Shown: in pieces, positions 7,161 through 15,905 of the stretch | Layout: each line of letters opens with the position of its first letter | Numbering within the stretch: position 1 is the first letter of the stretch | Source of the DNA: Streptomyces paradoxus | GTDB taxonomy: Bacteria; Actinomycetota; Actinomycetes; Streptomycetales; Streptomycetaceae | Assembly: GCF_014202475.1 (NCBI RefSeq) | Contig: NZ_JACHGV010000003.1 | Span: 776,454 to 840,453 of the forward strand | Length of the DNA: 64,000 nt | Direction of reading: 5' to 3' | Translations under genes and position numbers: made by a program | Notes under the pieces: generated by a model | What the model was told of the DNA's origin: nothing | Database searches by the model: none | What the model saw: only the letters and a program-made list of their open reading frames with translations

Positions 7161-8879
7161 ATGGCCAGGGAATTCCAACGCGGCCACAAGGCCAGGATCA
7201 GTGACCTCACCGCGGGCACGGATCTGTACGTAGGTGTACAGATCGCCGGCCCCGGGCTGAGCTTCGACATCAGCTGCTTCGGTCTCGACGCCGACGAACG
7301 GCTCTCGGACGACCGGTACTTCGTGTTCTTCAACCAGCCGAAGTCCCCCGAGGAGTCCATCCAGCTCCTCGGCGCCCAGGCGGGCGACACGGAGTCCTTC
7401 CGGGTGACGCTCGACCGGATCCCGTCGCAGATCCAGAAACTGTCCTTCACGGCGACCATCGACGGCGCCGGGCAGATGTCGCAGATCTCCTCCGGCTACA
7501 TCCGGATCGTCGCGGGCGGCGAGGAGGTGGCGCGCTACTCCTTCAACGGCTCGGAGTTCTCCACCGAACGGGCCGTGATGCTGGGCGACTTCTACCTCAA
7601 GGACGTCTGGCGGTTCGCCGCCGTCGGGCAGGGCTTCGACGGCGGTCTGGATGCGCTGCTGAAGAACTTCGGCGGCGAGGTGGCCGAGGAGGAGACGCCC
7701 GCCCCCGCCCCGCAGCAGCCGCAGGCCGGCGCGGCCCCGGGCTTCGCGCCGCCCGCGTTCGGTGTCCCCGGAACCACGGAACCCGCCCCGGCGGCACCTC
7801 CGGCTCCCGCGCCCCAGCCCGCTGCGCAGGGCTTCGCGCCCCCGCCCGGCCCCACCCCGCCTCCGGCGCCGGCACCGGCGCCCGCGCCTCAGGTGCACGC
7901 CGCCCCGACCATCGTCGCGCCCTTGAACACCCCGCCTGGCGGCTCCCCGGTGCCGCCCCCGGCACCCGCGCCGTACGGCCAGCCGGGCCAGCAGCCGCCG
8001 CAGTACGGCCAGGTCCCCGGCCAGACGGCCCCGCCGCCTCCCGGCTACGGCCAGCCCCAGGCACCCCACGCCCCGGCCCCGCCGCCCGGTTACGGCCAGC
8101 CGACGCCGCCCCCGGGCTATGGCCAGCAGCAGCCGCCGTTCGGACAGGCCCCCTACGGAGCCCCGCAGGGTGTTCCTCACGGAGCCCCGCAGGGCGCTCC
8201 TCAAGGCGCGCCCCAGGGCCCCGGTGTGTCCGCCGCGCTCCAGCAGTTCAAGGAGACCCCGACGGGTCAGCGCTGGACGCAGCAGAACAAGAAGCTCGTC
8301 CGTGTCGACCTCGGCATCGGCGGGCAGCCCGTGCTGGCCCGGCAGGGCAGCATGGTGCTCTATCAGGGCAAGGTCGACTTCAGCTACAAGGGCGCCGGCT
8401 TCTCCGGCCGCATCGTGGGCAACGCGACCGGCCAGGAGATGCAGCTGATGCGCTGCACGGGTCAGGGCCAGGTGTTCCTCGCCGAGAACTCGACCATGCT
8501 GCACCCCCTCGAACTGCAGGGCGACGCCGTCTGCGTCTCCGCCGAGAACGTCCTCGCCTTCGACGAGAGCCTCCAGTACGAGGTCCGTCGTATCGAGGGC
8601 CACGGCATCCCCGGCGGCGCGCTGTTCACCATGCAGTTCCAGGGCACCGGCACGATCGTCGTGAAGACGCACGGCACGCCCGTCGTGCTGCCCGTCACGC
8701 CCACCACGTTCGCCGACTGCAACGCCGTGGTCGCCTGGTCGGCCGCCGCCCAGGTCGTCGTCTCCAGCCAGGTGCGGATGCGCCGCAACGCCTACCCCGG
8801 TGACACGGGGGAGAGCGTCAACCTCCAGTTCCGGGGAGCGCCCGGCAACTTCATCGTCGTCCAGCCGTACGAGGTCTGA
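7161..8879 (+). CDS. TerD-AIM24 fusion protein
   Basis: A 572-residue two-domain protein. Residues 1-175 form a TerD/tellurite-stress domain (FQRGHKARISDL, then GLSFDISCFGLD and FFNQPKSPE), a family that binds calcium and is linked to stress and membrane-associated assemblies. Residues 176-354 are a Pro/Ala/Gly/Gln linker with repeated PPGYGQP units. Residues 355-572 form an AIM24 (TIGR00266/DUF124) beta-rich domain (WTQQNKKLVRVDL, GQVFLAENS, GTGTIVVKTHG). The start is the ATG at 7161; the longer upstream frame lacks family similarity. It leads a three-gene run with two stand-alone AIM24 genes (11 and 16 base gaps), which suggests a complex. Function unknown. Confidence 0.88.
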   Translation: MAREFQRGHKARISDLTAGTDLYVGVQIAGPGLSFDISCFGLDADERLSDDRYFVFFNQPKSPEESIQLLGAQAGDTESFRVTLDRIPSQIQKLSFTATIDGAGQMSQISSGYIRIVAGGEEVARYSFNGSEFSTERAVMLGDFYLKDVWRFAAVGQGFDGGLDALLKNFGGEVAEEETPAPAPQQPQAGAAPGFAPPAFGVPGTTEPAPAAPPAPAPQPAAQGFAPPPGPTPPPAPAPAPAPQVHAAPTIVAPLNTPPGGSPVPPPAPAPYGQPGQQPPQYGQVPGQTAPPPPGYGQPQAPHAPAPPPGYGQPTPPPGYGQQQPPFGQAPYGAPQGVPHGAPQGAPQGAPQGPGVSAALQQFKETPTGQRWTQQNKKLVRVDLGIGGQPVLARQGSMVLYQGKVDFSYKGAGFSGRIVGNATGQEMQLMRCTGQGQVFLAENSTMLHPLELQGDAVCVSAENVLAFDESLQYEVRRIEGHGIPGGALFTMQFQGTGTIVVKTHGTPVVLPVTPTTFADCNAVVAWSAAAQVVVSSQVRMRRNAYPGDTGESVNLQFRGAPGNFIVVQPYEV

Positions 8880-8890
8880 GGGAGCCCGTC

Positions 8891-9571
8891 ATGACACAGC
8901 AGCTCGCGGGCCATGCCCCCGCACCCGTCACCGCCCGCATGGAGAACCACGGCAACCACATGCTGAAGGTCGCCATGCAGACCGGGAACGACCTCCTCGC
9001 GCGCGTGGGGTCGATGGTCGCCTACGAAGGGTTCGTGCAGTACGAGCCCAACCCGCCGGCCGTGCGCCAGATCGCCAAGGACTGGCTCACCGGCGAGGGC
9101 GCGCCCCTGATGAAGTGCTCCGGCGACGGCCTGCTCTACCTCGCCGACTACGGGGCGAACGTCGTCGTCATCAACCTCAACGGCGACGGCATCTCCGTCA
9201 ACGCCACCAACCTGCTCGCCTTCGACGCCCACCTGACGTGGGGCGTGGAGCGGGTCAAGGGCCTGGCGAAGTTCGCCGGGCAGGGCCTGTGGAACACCAA
9301 GATCTCCGGGCAGGGCTGGGTCGCGCTGACCTCCCGGGGCAAGCCCATCGTCGTCGACTGCGGAGGCGGCGAGGACGAGACCTACGTCGATCCCGACGCG
9401 CTCGTCGCCTGGTCCCCGAACCTCAAGGTGAAGGGCAAGCGCAGCTTCCGGGCCCAGTCGCTGATCGGCCGCGGCAGCGGCGAGGCCTACCAGATGGCCT
9501 TCTCCGGTCAGGGCATCGTCGTCGTCCAGCCCAGCGAGGACAGCACCGACCGTCTCCGGGTCCGGGGCTGA
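8891..9571 (+). CDS. AIM24 family protein (second of three)
   Basis: A 226-residue AIM24/TIGR00266 domain protein with repeated beta-strand motifs (LLARVGSMVAYEG, GLLYLADYG, GQGWVALTSRG, GQGIVVVQPSE). No signal peptide or membrane segment is seen. It begins 11 bases after the TerD-AIM24 fusion and is paralogous to that protein's C-terminal domain. The eukaryotic name-giver Aim24 acts at the mitochondrial inner membrane; the bacterial role is undefined. Confidence 0.88.
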   Translation: MTQQLAGHAPAPVTARMENHGNHMLKVAMQTGNDLLARVGSMVAYEGFVQYEPNPPAVRQIAKDWLTGEGAPLMKCSGDGLLYLADYGANVVVINLNGDGISVNATNLLAFDAHLTWGVERVKGLAKFAGQGLWNTKISGQGWVALTSRGKPIVVDCGGGEDETYVDPDALVAWSPNLKVKGKRSFRAQSLIGRGSGEAYQMAFSGQGIVVVQPSEDSTDRLRVRG

Positions 9572-9587
9572 GGGGGAACCACACGCC

Positions 9588-10343
9588 ATGCAGAGCCCGA
9601 TTTTCGCCTACAACGAGCAGCAGACCCAGGAACGCTGGAGTCTCCAGAACAAGCAGATGCTGCGCGTCGCCCTGGAGGGCCACGACGACATCCTGGCCCG
9701 CAAGGGCACCATGGTCGCCTATCAGGGCCTCGTCGAGTTCGACGCCGAGTACCAGAGCAACGACCAGTCACGCGCGCGTGCGCACACCGGTGAGGGACTC
9801 GACCTGATGCGCTGCCACGGGCAGGGCACGGTCTACCTCGCCAACCTCAAGCAGCATGTGCACGTCATGGAGGTGGACCAGGACGGCATGACCGTCGACA
9901 GCAGCTACGTGCTGGCGATGGACTCCTCCCTGCACCACGAGGTCATCGCAGTGGACAGCCTCTACGGCATCTCCGGCTCCGGGAAGTACCAGCTCAACAT
10001 CACGGGCCGGGGCAAGGTCGCCCTGATGACCTCCGGGATGCCGCTGCTGCTGCAGGTGACGCCCGACAAGTACGTCAACTGCGACGCCGACGCGATCGTC
10101 GCCTGGTCCACGAGCCTGCGCGTGCAGATGCAGGCACAGACGCACTCCTCCGGAGTGTGGCGGCGGCGCGGCAGCACCGGCGAGGGCTGGGAGCTGAGCT
10201 TCATGGGCACCGGCTTCGCGCTCGTCCAGCCGAGCGAGCTGCTGCCGCCGCAGGGCGCGCAGATCGGCTCGGGTCTGGCCGCGCAGTACGGCATGGGCCA
10301 GCAGGGGGCACGCGGGCAGAACCAGGGCAACGTCTGGAGCTGA
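9588..10343 (+). CDS. AIM24 family protein (third of three)
   Basis: A 251-residue AIM24 domain protein. It shares WSLQNKQMLRVALEG, ILARKGTMVAYQG and GTGFALVQPSE with the other two copies. A Gly/Gln-rich tail (about residues 222-251) is special to this copy. The ATG at 9588 follows GAGGGGGA-like bases, 16 bases after the previous stop. A bidirectional terminator closes the run at 10460. The triplication with one TerD fusion suggests the three proteins form a hetero-oligomer, which is inference. Confidence 0.88.
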   Translation: MQSPIFAYNEQQTQERWSLQNKQMLRVALEGHDDILARKGTMVAYQGLVEFDAEYQSNDQSRARAHTGEGLDLMRCHGQGTVYLANLKQHVHVMEVDQDGMTVDSSYVLAMDSSLHHEVIAVDSLYGISGSGKYQLNITGRGKVALMTSGMPLLLQVTPDKYVNCDADAIVAWSTSLRVQMQAQTHSSGVWRRRGSTGEGWELSFMGTGFALVQPSELLPPQGAQIGSGLAAQYGMGQQGARGQNQGNVWS

Positions 10344-10380
10344 GCGCTCCGCGGGTTCGGCCGGAAGGTTCGGGGGCGTG

Positions 10381-10440
10381 CCGTCTCGCCTCGACCGCGG
10401 GCCGTCCGTGCCTGGTCGCGCAGTTCCCCGCGCCCCTGAG
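10381..10440. repeat. Streptomyces dispersed intergenic repeat (copy A)
   Basis: This intergenic segment ends in TGGTCGCGCAGTTCCCCGCG followed by CCCC, a motif I recognise as common between Streptomyces genes. A second, differently broken copy lies at 40016-40095 with the same TGGTCGCGC and CCGCGCCCC blocks. Confidence 0.5.
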
Positions 10441-10459
10441 CAGCCTGCTGGACCGGATG

Positions 10460-10492
10460 TAAGGGGCGGCTCCGCTCAGGAGCCGCCCCTTA
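10460..10492. terminator. Bidirectional terminator between converging genes
   Basis: A 14-bp perfect stem (10460-10473 with 10479-10492) and 5-base loop sits between the convergent third AIM24 gene and the Nudix gene. It is flanked by TAA/TTA, so it can serve both strands. Confidence 0.85.
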
Positions 10493-10500
10493 CACATGCC

Positions 10501-11028
10501 TCAGGACGCGAGCCTCGCGCGCGTCGCCTCCAGCAGCCGTACGACCGACTCGTCCGCCACCTTCGGAACCTCGTCGTAGCCGAACCAGCGCACGTCGAGC
10601 GACTCGTCGCTGATCGTGTGCTCGGCGTCCGGGGGTGCCAGGGCCGCGTACTGGACGTCGAAGTGGCGATGGCACGGCGGCGGGATGGGATGGCGGTCCA
10701 GGCGCACCGGGCCGCCGGGCAGCAGGGAGAGCCCCGGGACGCCGGACTCCTCCGTCGCCTCACGCAGGGCGGCATCCGCGAGGGAGGCGTCGCCCGGCTC
10801 GCAGTGGCCGCCCATCTGCAGCCACATCTGCAGCTTCTTGTGGAGGGTCAGCAGCACCCGGCCGCCCTCGGGGTCGATCACCAGCGCGCTCGCCGTGATG
10901 TGCCCCGCGTGGCAGGCCTTCCACAAACCGTCCGGGTGCTCCGCCAGATGGTCGAGATACGCCTGGCGGAGGTCCGTCTGGTCCTCGTAACCCTTCAGCA
11001 CGAGGACCGCGTCGTCGTACAGGCTCAC
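10501..11028 (-). CDS. NUDIX hydrolase
   Basis: A 175-residue Nudix-fold pyrophosphohydrolase. The Nudix box reads GGHCEPGDASLADAALREAT then EESG, with the catalytic REATEES intact and Asp in place of the first box Glu. Substrate unknown; nucleoside diphosphate derivatives are typical. The GTG start (11026-11028) overlaps the stop of the DUF2342 gene as GTGA, so the two are coupled. Confidence 0.85.
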   Translation of the reverse strand: MSLYDDAVLVLKGYEDQTDLRQAYLDHLAEHPDGLWKACHAGHITASALVIDPEGGRVLLTLHKKLQMWLQMGGHCEPGDASLADAALREATEESGVPGLSLLPGGPVRLDRHPIPPPCHRHFDVQYAALAPPDAEHTISDESLDVRWFGYDEVPKVADESVVRLLEATRARLAS

Positions 11029-12485
11029 CCGGCGTCGTCGCCCTTGTTCTTGTCCTCGCCCTCGTCCTTCTTCTTGAGGTCGGGCTTGTCCGCCGCTTCG
11101 CCGAGCATCTTGTCCAGCTCGGAGAAGTCGATCTGCTCGCGGTGCACGAAGCCGTCCGGGTCGTCCAGGTCGGACGCCGTCGGCAGCATGTCCGGGTGGT
11201 GCCAGAGGTCGTCCCGGCCGTCGACACCGCGCGCGTCCGTGAGCGAGGCCCACAGACGGGAGGCGTCCCGCAGGCGGCGCGGGCGCAGCTCCAGGCCGAT
11301 CAGCGTGGCGAACGTCTGCTCGGCGGGACCGCCCGAGGCGCGGCGCCGGCGCAACGTCTCGCGCAGGGCGTCGGCGGACGCCAGGCGGGGTTTCGCGGCG
11401 GCATGGACCACGGCGTCCACCCAGCCCTCCACGAGCGCCAGAGCCGTCTCCAGACGGGCCAGGGCGGCCTTCTGCTCGGGCGTGTCCTCCGGCTGGAACA
11501 TGCCCTGCTGGAGGGCCTCCTGCAGCTGCTCCGGGTTCTGCGGGTCGAACTGGCCGACCACGTCCTCCAGCTTGGCCGTGTCGACCTTGATCCCGCGCGC
11601 GTAGCCGTCGACCGCGCCGAACAGGTGCGAGCGCAGCCACGGCACGTGCGCGAAGAGGCGCTGGTGGGCGGCCTCGCGCAGGGCGAGATACAGCCGCACC
11701 TCCTCCTGGGGGACGCTCAGGTCCTTGCCGAACGTCTCCATGTTCACCGGCAGCAGCGCGGCCTTGCCGGCCGGGCCGAGCGGCAGGCCGATGTCGGACG
11801 AGCCGACGACCTCGCCGGCGAGCACGCCCACGGCCTGCCCGATCTGCGTACCGAACATGGCGCCGCCCATCGAGCGCATCATGCCGATCAGCGGGCCGGC
11901 CATGGCCTGCATCTCCTCCGGCAGGACGTCGCCCATGGCGTTGCCGACGCGCTCGGCGACCGGGTCGACGAGCTCCTTCCAGGCGGGCAGGGTCGCCTCG
12001 ACCCACTCCGCGCGGCTCCAGGCCACCGCGGAGGCGGCGCCGGAGGGCAGGGACGTGGCATCGTCGAGCCACAGGTCGGCCAGGCGGACGGCTTCCTCGA
12101 CGCCCTTGCGGTCGGCGGGGCCGACACTGGCGTCCTTGGTGCCGTCAGGACTGCCCTGGGAGACCGTCTGGCGGGCGATCTGCTTGGCCATGTCCCAGTT
12201 CACCGGGCCGCCCTCGTAGGAGAGCATCTGGCCCAGCTGCTGGAACGCGGCGCCCAGGTCGGTGGGATTCAGCGACCCGAACATGGCTGCGAACGGATTG
12301 TCCGCACCGGGGCCGCCGGGGCCGCCAGGACCTCCGCCGAAGCCTCCGGCTCCGGGCAGGCCGCCGAAACCGAACGGGTTGGCCGGTCCCTGACCACCAC
12401 CGCTCTGCTGGTCCTTCTTCTTGCCCTCGTCGCCGTCGTCCGGCTCCTCCGGCGGAAGGCCGAATCCGAATGGGGTGTCACTCAC
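11025..12485 (-). CDS. DUF2342 zincin-like metallopeptidase family protein
   Basis: A 486-residue member of the actinobacterial DUF2342/TIGR03624 family, often called zinc-dependent metalloprotease or F420-biosynthesis-associated protein. The N-terminal 75 residues are Gly/Pro-rich and contain repeated NPFGFG and GGPGG. The helical core contains the conserved REAAHQRLFAHVPWLRSHL and LVEGWVDAVVHAAA blocks, which take the place of a classical HExxH. The GTG at 12485 follows GAGGAA at good spacing. It is coupled to the Nudix gene by a 4-base overlap. Protease activity is only inferred from the family fold. Confidence 0.85.
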   Translation of the reverse strand: MSDTPFGFGLPPEEPDDGDEGKKKDQQSGGGQGPANPFGFGGLPGAGGFGGGPGGPGGPGADNPFAAMFGSLNPTDLGAAFQQLGQMLSYEGGPVNWDMAKQIARQTVSQGSPDGTKDASVGPADRKGVEEAVRLADLWLDDATSLPSGAASAVAWSRAEWVEATLPAWKELVDPVAERVGNAMGDVLPEEMQAMAGPLIGMMRSMGGAMFGTQIGQAVGVLAGEVVGSSDIGLPLGPAGKAALLPVNMETFGKDLSVPQEEVRLYLALREAAHQRLFAHVPWLRSHLFGAVDGYARGIKVDTAKLEDVVGQFDPQNPEQLQEALQQGMFQPEDTPEQKAALARLETALALVEGWVDAVVHAAAKPRLASADALRETLRRRRASGGPAEQTFATLIGLELRPRRLRDASRLWASLTDARGVDGRDDLWHHPDMLPTASDLDDPDGFVHREQIDFSELDKMLGEAADKPDLKKKDEGEDKNKGDDAG

Positions 12486-12677
12486 GGGATTCCTCGGCTG
12501 GTAGGGCCGCCGGTTCTTTCCGGCGGCACGGCTGCCCGACAACACCACCCAGCGTAGACACCTGGGGCGGATCGGGCCTCGGTGCTTCGCCGACTGACGG
12601 CCTGCGGCAGGATGGATGCCACCTGGTACGCACGCGTCGGACGCGCTCGTACTGAAGACAACCGCTGGAGACGCCCG

Positions 12678-13802
12678 GTGAGTTCCCCAGATCCGCAGGT
12701 TCGCGCAGCGCGAAACCAGTCAACCAGTTCCGCGAGTCCCGCGGCACGCGGACCCGTCGTCGCGGTCACCGGCGCCGCGTACGGCGTGGGAGCCCTGCTC
12801 ACCGAGCAGCTCGCCGCGTCCGACGAGGTCAGGCAGGTCGTGGCCATCGACGAGCGGCGCGGCGAGTGCGCGGCGGCCCAGTGGCACATCCTGGACGTAC
12901 GGGATCCGGCCATCGCGGACAAGCTGCGCGGCGCCGACGTGGTGGTGCACCTGACGCTGGATCTGGATCTGGAAACCGACGCGGCCGCCCGAACGGCCTA
13001 CAACGTACGGGGGACGCAGACCGTCCTGACGGCCGCCGCGGCGGCCGGAGTGCACCGGGTCGTGCTCTGCACCTCGGCGATGGTCTACGGGGCGCTGCCC
13101 GACAACGAGCTGCCGCTGTCCGAGGACGCCGAGCTGCGCGCCACGGCCGAGGCGACCGGCGTCGGCGACCTGCTGGAGATCGAACGGCTGGCGAGGCGCG
13201 CGCCCCGGGCGCACCCGGGGCTCAACGTCACCGTGGTACGGCCCGCCGTGCTGGTGGGCGGCGGCACGGACACCGCGCTGACCAGGTACTTCGAGTCTCC
13301 CAGGCTCCTCGTCGTCGCCGGGTCGCGGCCCGCGTGGCAGTTCTGCCACGTGGAGGACCTGTGCAGCGCGCTGGAGTACGCCGTCCTGGAGAAGGTCGAC
13401 GGGGAACTGACCGTCGGGTGCGACGGCTGGCTGGAGCAGGAGGAGGTCGAGGAGCTCAGCGGGATCCGGCGGATGGAGCTGCCGTCGGCGGTCGCGCTGG
13501 GTGCGGCGGCGCGGCTGCACCGGATCGGGCTCACGCCCTCCCCGGCCGGGGACCTTGCGTACACGATGTACCCCTGGGTGGTGAGTGGCAGCCGGCTGCA
13601 CGAGGCCGGGTGGCGGCCGCAGTACACCAACGAGGAGGTGCTGGCGGAACTCCTGGAGGAGGTCGCCGGGCGGCACACGGTCGCGGGGCGTCGACTGGGC
13701 CGCAAGGACGCGACGGCCGCGGGTGCCGCGGGCGCGACGGTGGCGCTGCTGGGTGCGGCCGCGGTGGTACGGCGGGCGCGCAAGGCCAGGCGGCGGATCT
13801 GA
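12678..13802 (+). CDS. NAD-dependent epimerase/dehydratase (atypical SDR)
   Basis: A 374-residue extended or atypical short-chain dehydrogenase. Visible are an N-terminal dinucleotide loop VAVTGAAYGVG (about residues 29-39), the DVRDPAIADKLRGADVVVHL strand and a CTSAMVYGALPDNELP segment. The YxxxK catalytic pair is not evident, so the enzyme may bind rather than turn over substrate. The C-terminus has a short hydrophobic segment (TAAGAAGATVALLGAAAVV) then RRARKARRR, possibly a membrane tail with the body in the cytoplasm. The GTG at 12678 follows GGAGAC. Substrate unknown. Confidence 0.82.
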   Translation: MSSPDPQVRAARNQSTSSASPAARGPVVAVTGAAYGVGALLTEQLAASDEVRQVVAIDERRGECAAAQWHILDVRDPAIADKLRGADVVVHLTLDLDLETDAAARTAYNVRGTQTVLTAAAAAGVHRVVLCTSAMVYGALPDNELPLSEDAELRATAEATGVGDLLEIERLARRAPRAHPGLNVTVVRPAVLVGGGTDTALTRYFESPRLLVVAGSRPAWQFCHVEDLCSALEYAVLEKVDGELTVGCDGWLEQEEVEELSGIRRMELPSAVALGAAARLHRIGLTPSPAGDLAYTMYPWVVSGSRLHEAGWRPQYTNEEVLAELLEEVAGRHTVAGRRLGRKDATAAGAAGATVALLGAAAVVRRARKARRRI

Positions 13803-13923
13803 GGAACCCGCTGCCGGAACCGCCGAAGGCGGCTGCCCCTGTAGGAGACTCCGAACGCGTACGCGCGCGTGCCGGTCGATGGCTCTATTCCGCGCTGTCG
13901 GTCGCATGCGGCACGATGGGGCC

Positions 13924-14385
13924 ATGGCAACCACGAACGATCACCCCGGTGAGCAGGCCGCGCAGGACCCGATCAAGCTGATCGGGATCCGGGACTCGGC
14001 ACTCTCCCTGGACGAGGTGTTCCGGGCCGTCGGGGACGACGCGGCCGGGGGCACCGCGCTCTTCGTGGGAACCGTGCGGAACCACGACGGGGGCGCCGAC
14101 GTCGAGCAGCTGGGGTATTCGTGCCACCCCAGCGCCGAGGCCGAGATGCGGCGCGTCGCCGAGAAGGTCGCCGCCGAGTTCCCGGTGCGGGCCCTGGCGG
14201 CCGTGCACCGCGTGGGGGACCTCCGGGTCGGGGACCTGGCCGTGGTCGTCGCGGTCTCCTGCCCGCACCGCGGGGAGGCCTTCGAGGCCTGCCGGAAGCT
14301 GATCGATGACCTCAAGCACGAAGTGCCCATCTGGAAGCACCAGAAGTTCTCCGACGGCACGGAGGAATGGGTCGGCGCCTGCTGA
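13924..14385 (+). CDS. moaE: Molybdopterin synthase catalytic subunit MoaE
   Basis: A 153-residue MoaE. With the thiocarboxylated small subunit MoaD it converts precursor Z to molybdopterin. Conserved blocks seen: ALFVGTVRNHDGG, VHRVGDLRVGDLAVVVAVS, the HRGEAFEACRKLIDDLKHEVPIW helix, and catalytic lysines K131 and K138 in PIWKHQKFSDG. The MoaD partner is not in the window. The ATG at 13924 is chosen because upstream in-frame residues do not resemble MoaE. Confidence 0.92.
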   Translation: MATTNDHPGEQAAQDPIKLIGIRDSALSLDEVFRAVGDDAAGGTALFVGTVRNHDGGADVEQLGYSCHPSAEAEMRRVAEKVAAEFPVRALAAVHRVGDLRVGDLAVVVAVSCPHRGEAFEACRKLIDDLKHEVPIWKHQKFSDGTEEWVGAC

Positions 14386-14501
14386 TCCCGGCAGGCCGCC
14401 TTCCGGTTGCGTAACCGCACCCCTGGCGTGAGCGTTGTCACTGCGGATCGTTAATCTGCTGATCAGTCAGTTGCGGACGTTCAAAGGGGTTGGAGGTCGG
14501 C

Positions 14502-14666
14502 ATGGCGGCGCTCGCCTGGTTGCTGATTCCGCTTGTGGCTGCCATCGGCGCGGGGCTCTGGGGCAGTTGGGCCAACCGGGCCCGCAACGTCCGGAACGAC
14601 GGCCCGGAGCTCACCGGCTACGCTCGCTTCCGCGAGGCCATGGAGAAGCCCCGGCCGGGTGCCTGA
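14502..14666 (+). CDS. 54-residue membrane protein
   Basis: A short gene with GGAGG five to ten bases before its ATG. Residues 1-21 (MAALAWLLIPLVAAIGAGLW) form one transmembrane helix. The remainder (NRARNVRNDGPELTGYARFR, then EAMEK) is a conserved-looking charged tail that should face the cytoplasm. Codon third positions are strongly G/C, as in real genes here. It lies 102 bases upstream of the membrane-anchored PDZ-Lon protease, in the same direction, so it may be its partner. Function unknown. Confidence 0.75.
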   Translation: MAALAWLLIPLVAAIGAGLWGSWANRARNVRNDGPELTGYARFREAMEKPRPGA

Positions 14667-14768
14667 CGGCCGAAGAAACAGCAGGTCAGAGACGTTATAG
14701 AACGCAGGGTCGCCCCGGACGGGCGGCCCTGACGGTGCGCTGACAGGACCGTCCCGTACTGTCGAGTC

Positions 14769-15860
14769 ATGCCACGCCGCACCGCGACGATGCTCGCCTC
14801 CACCCTGATGCTGATCGCGCTCCTGTGCGCGGGAGTGTTCATCCCCGTGCCCTACGCGGAGATGTCCCCGGGGCCGACGGTGAACACGCTGGGCGATCAC
14901 GACGGTGAGCCGGTGCTGCAGATCGCCGGGAAGAAGACCTACGCGACCAGTGGCCACCTGAACATGACCACGGTCCGGGTCACGAGCGCCGACTACCGGA
15001 TGAACCTGGTCGAAGCCGTCTACGGCTGGCTCGCACACGACAACAAGGTCGTGCCGCACGAGACGCTCTATCCGGACGGCAAGACCGAGGAGCAGTCCAC
15101 CCAGGAGAACGCCGAGGAGTTCAGCCAGTCCCAGGAGAGCGCCAAGGTCGCCGCCCTGAAGCAGCTGGACGTGCCCGTGAAGTCCTGGGTGATCGTCTCC
15201 ACCGTCGTCAAGGGTTCCCCGGCCCAGGGCAAGCTGCACGCGGGGGACGTGATCAAGGCCGTCGACGGTACGGCGGTGAAGGAGCCGGCCGACGTCGCGA
15301 AGCTCGTCACCAAGCACAAGCCGGGCCGGGAGGTCCGCTTCACGATCGTTCCGGCCAAGGAGCAGGCCGCGGCCGAGAAGGAAAAGCGGACGCCGACCAG
15401 GACGCAGGACATCAGCATGACCACCACAACGTCCGACGACACCGGTGAGAAGCGCGCCATCGTCGGGATCTCCGCGGGCACCGACCACACGTTCCCGTTC
15501 ACCATCGACATCAAGCTCGCCGATGTGGGCGGGCCGAGCGCCGGGCTGATGTTCGCTCTCGGCATCTACGACAAGCTGACCCCGGGCAGCCTGACCGGCG
15601 GCAAGTTCGTGGCGGGCACCGGCACCATCGACGACGCCGGCAAGGTCGGGCCGATCGGCGGCATCGAGATGAAGACCGTGGGCGCGCGGGCCAAGGGCGC
15701 GCAGTACTTCCTGACGCCCGCCGACAACTGCACGGCCGCCGCCAAGGACACCCCCGACGGCCTCACCCTCATCAAGGTGGGCACCATCCAGGACGCCCTC
15801 GGCGCTCTCAAGGACATCCGCAGCGGCGACACCGCGGACCTGCCGAAGTGCGGTAAGTAG
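14769..15860 (+). CDS. Membrane-anchored PDZ/Lon-type (S16) serine protease
   Basis: A 363-residue YlbL-like protease. Residues 7-28 are an N-terminal signal anchor. A PDZ domain spans about 138-195 (VVKGSPAQGKLHAGDVIKAV). A Lon-type proteolytic domain spans about 228-352 with catalytic Ser257 in GGPSAGL and Lys302 in GGIEMKTVGA, the Ser-Lys dyad of family S16. There is no AAA+ ATPase domain, so it is an ATP-independent extracytoplasmic protease. Bacterial relatives act in envelope or cell-division quality control. Confidence 0.92.
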   Translation: MPRRTATMLASTLMLIALLCAGVFIPVPYAEMSPGPTVNTLGDHDGEPVLQIAGKKTYATSGHLNMTTVRVTSADYRMNLVEAVYGWLAHDNKVVPHETLYPDGKTEEQSTQENAEEFSQSQESAKVAALKQLDVPVKSWVIVSTVVKGSPAQGKLHAGDVIKAVDGTAVKEPADVAKLVTKHKPGREVRFTIVPAKEQAAAEKEKRTPTRTQDISMTTTTSDDTGEKRAIVGISAGTDHTFPFTIDIKLADVGGPSAGLMFALGIYDKLTPGSLTGGKFVAGTGTIDDAGKVGPIGGIEMKTVGARAKGAQYFLTPADNCTAAAKDTPDGLTLIKVGTIQDALGALKDIRSGDTADLPKCGK

Positions 15861-15905
15861 ATCGGGGACCGGGGCCCGGCGCGCCGGGCCCCACGGCCTT
15901 CGGGG

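Noticed and set aside
8010..8220. Tandem repeats that could be read as a CRISPR or minisatellite
   Set aside because: They encode the in-frame Pro/Gly/Tyr/Gln linker of the TerD-AIM24 protein; there are no spacers and unit lengths vary.
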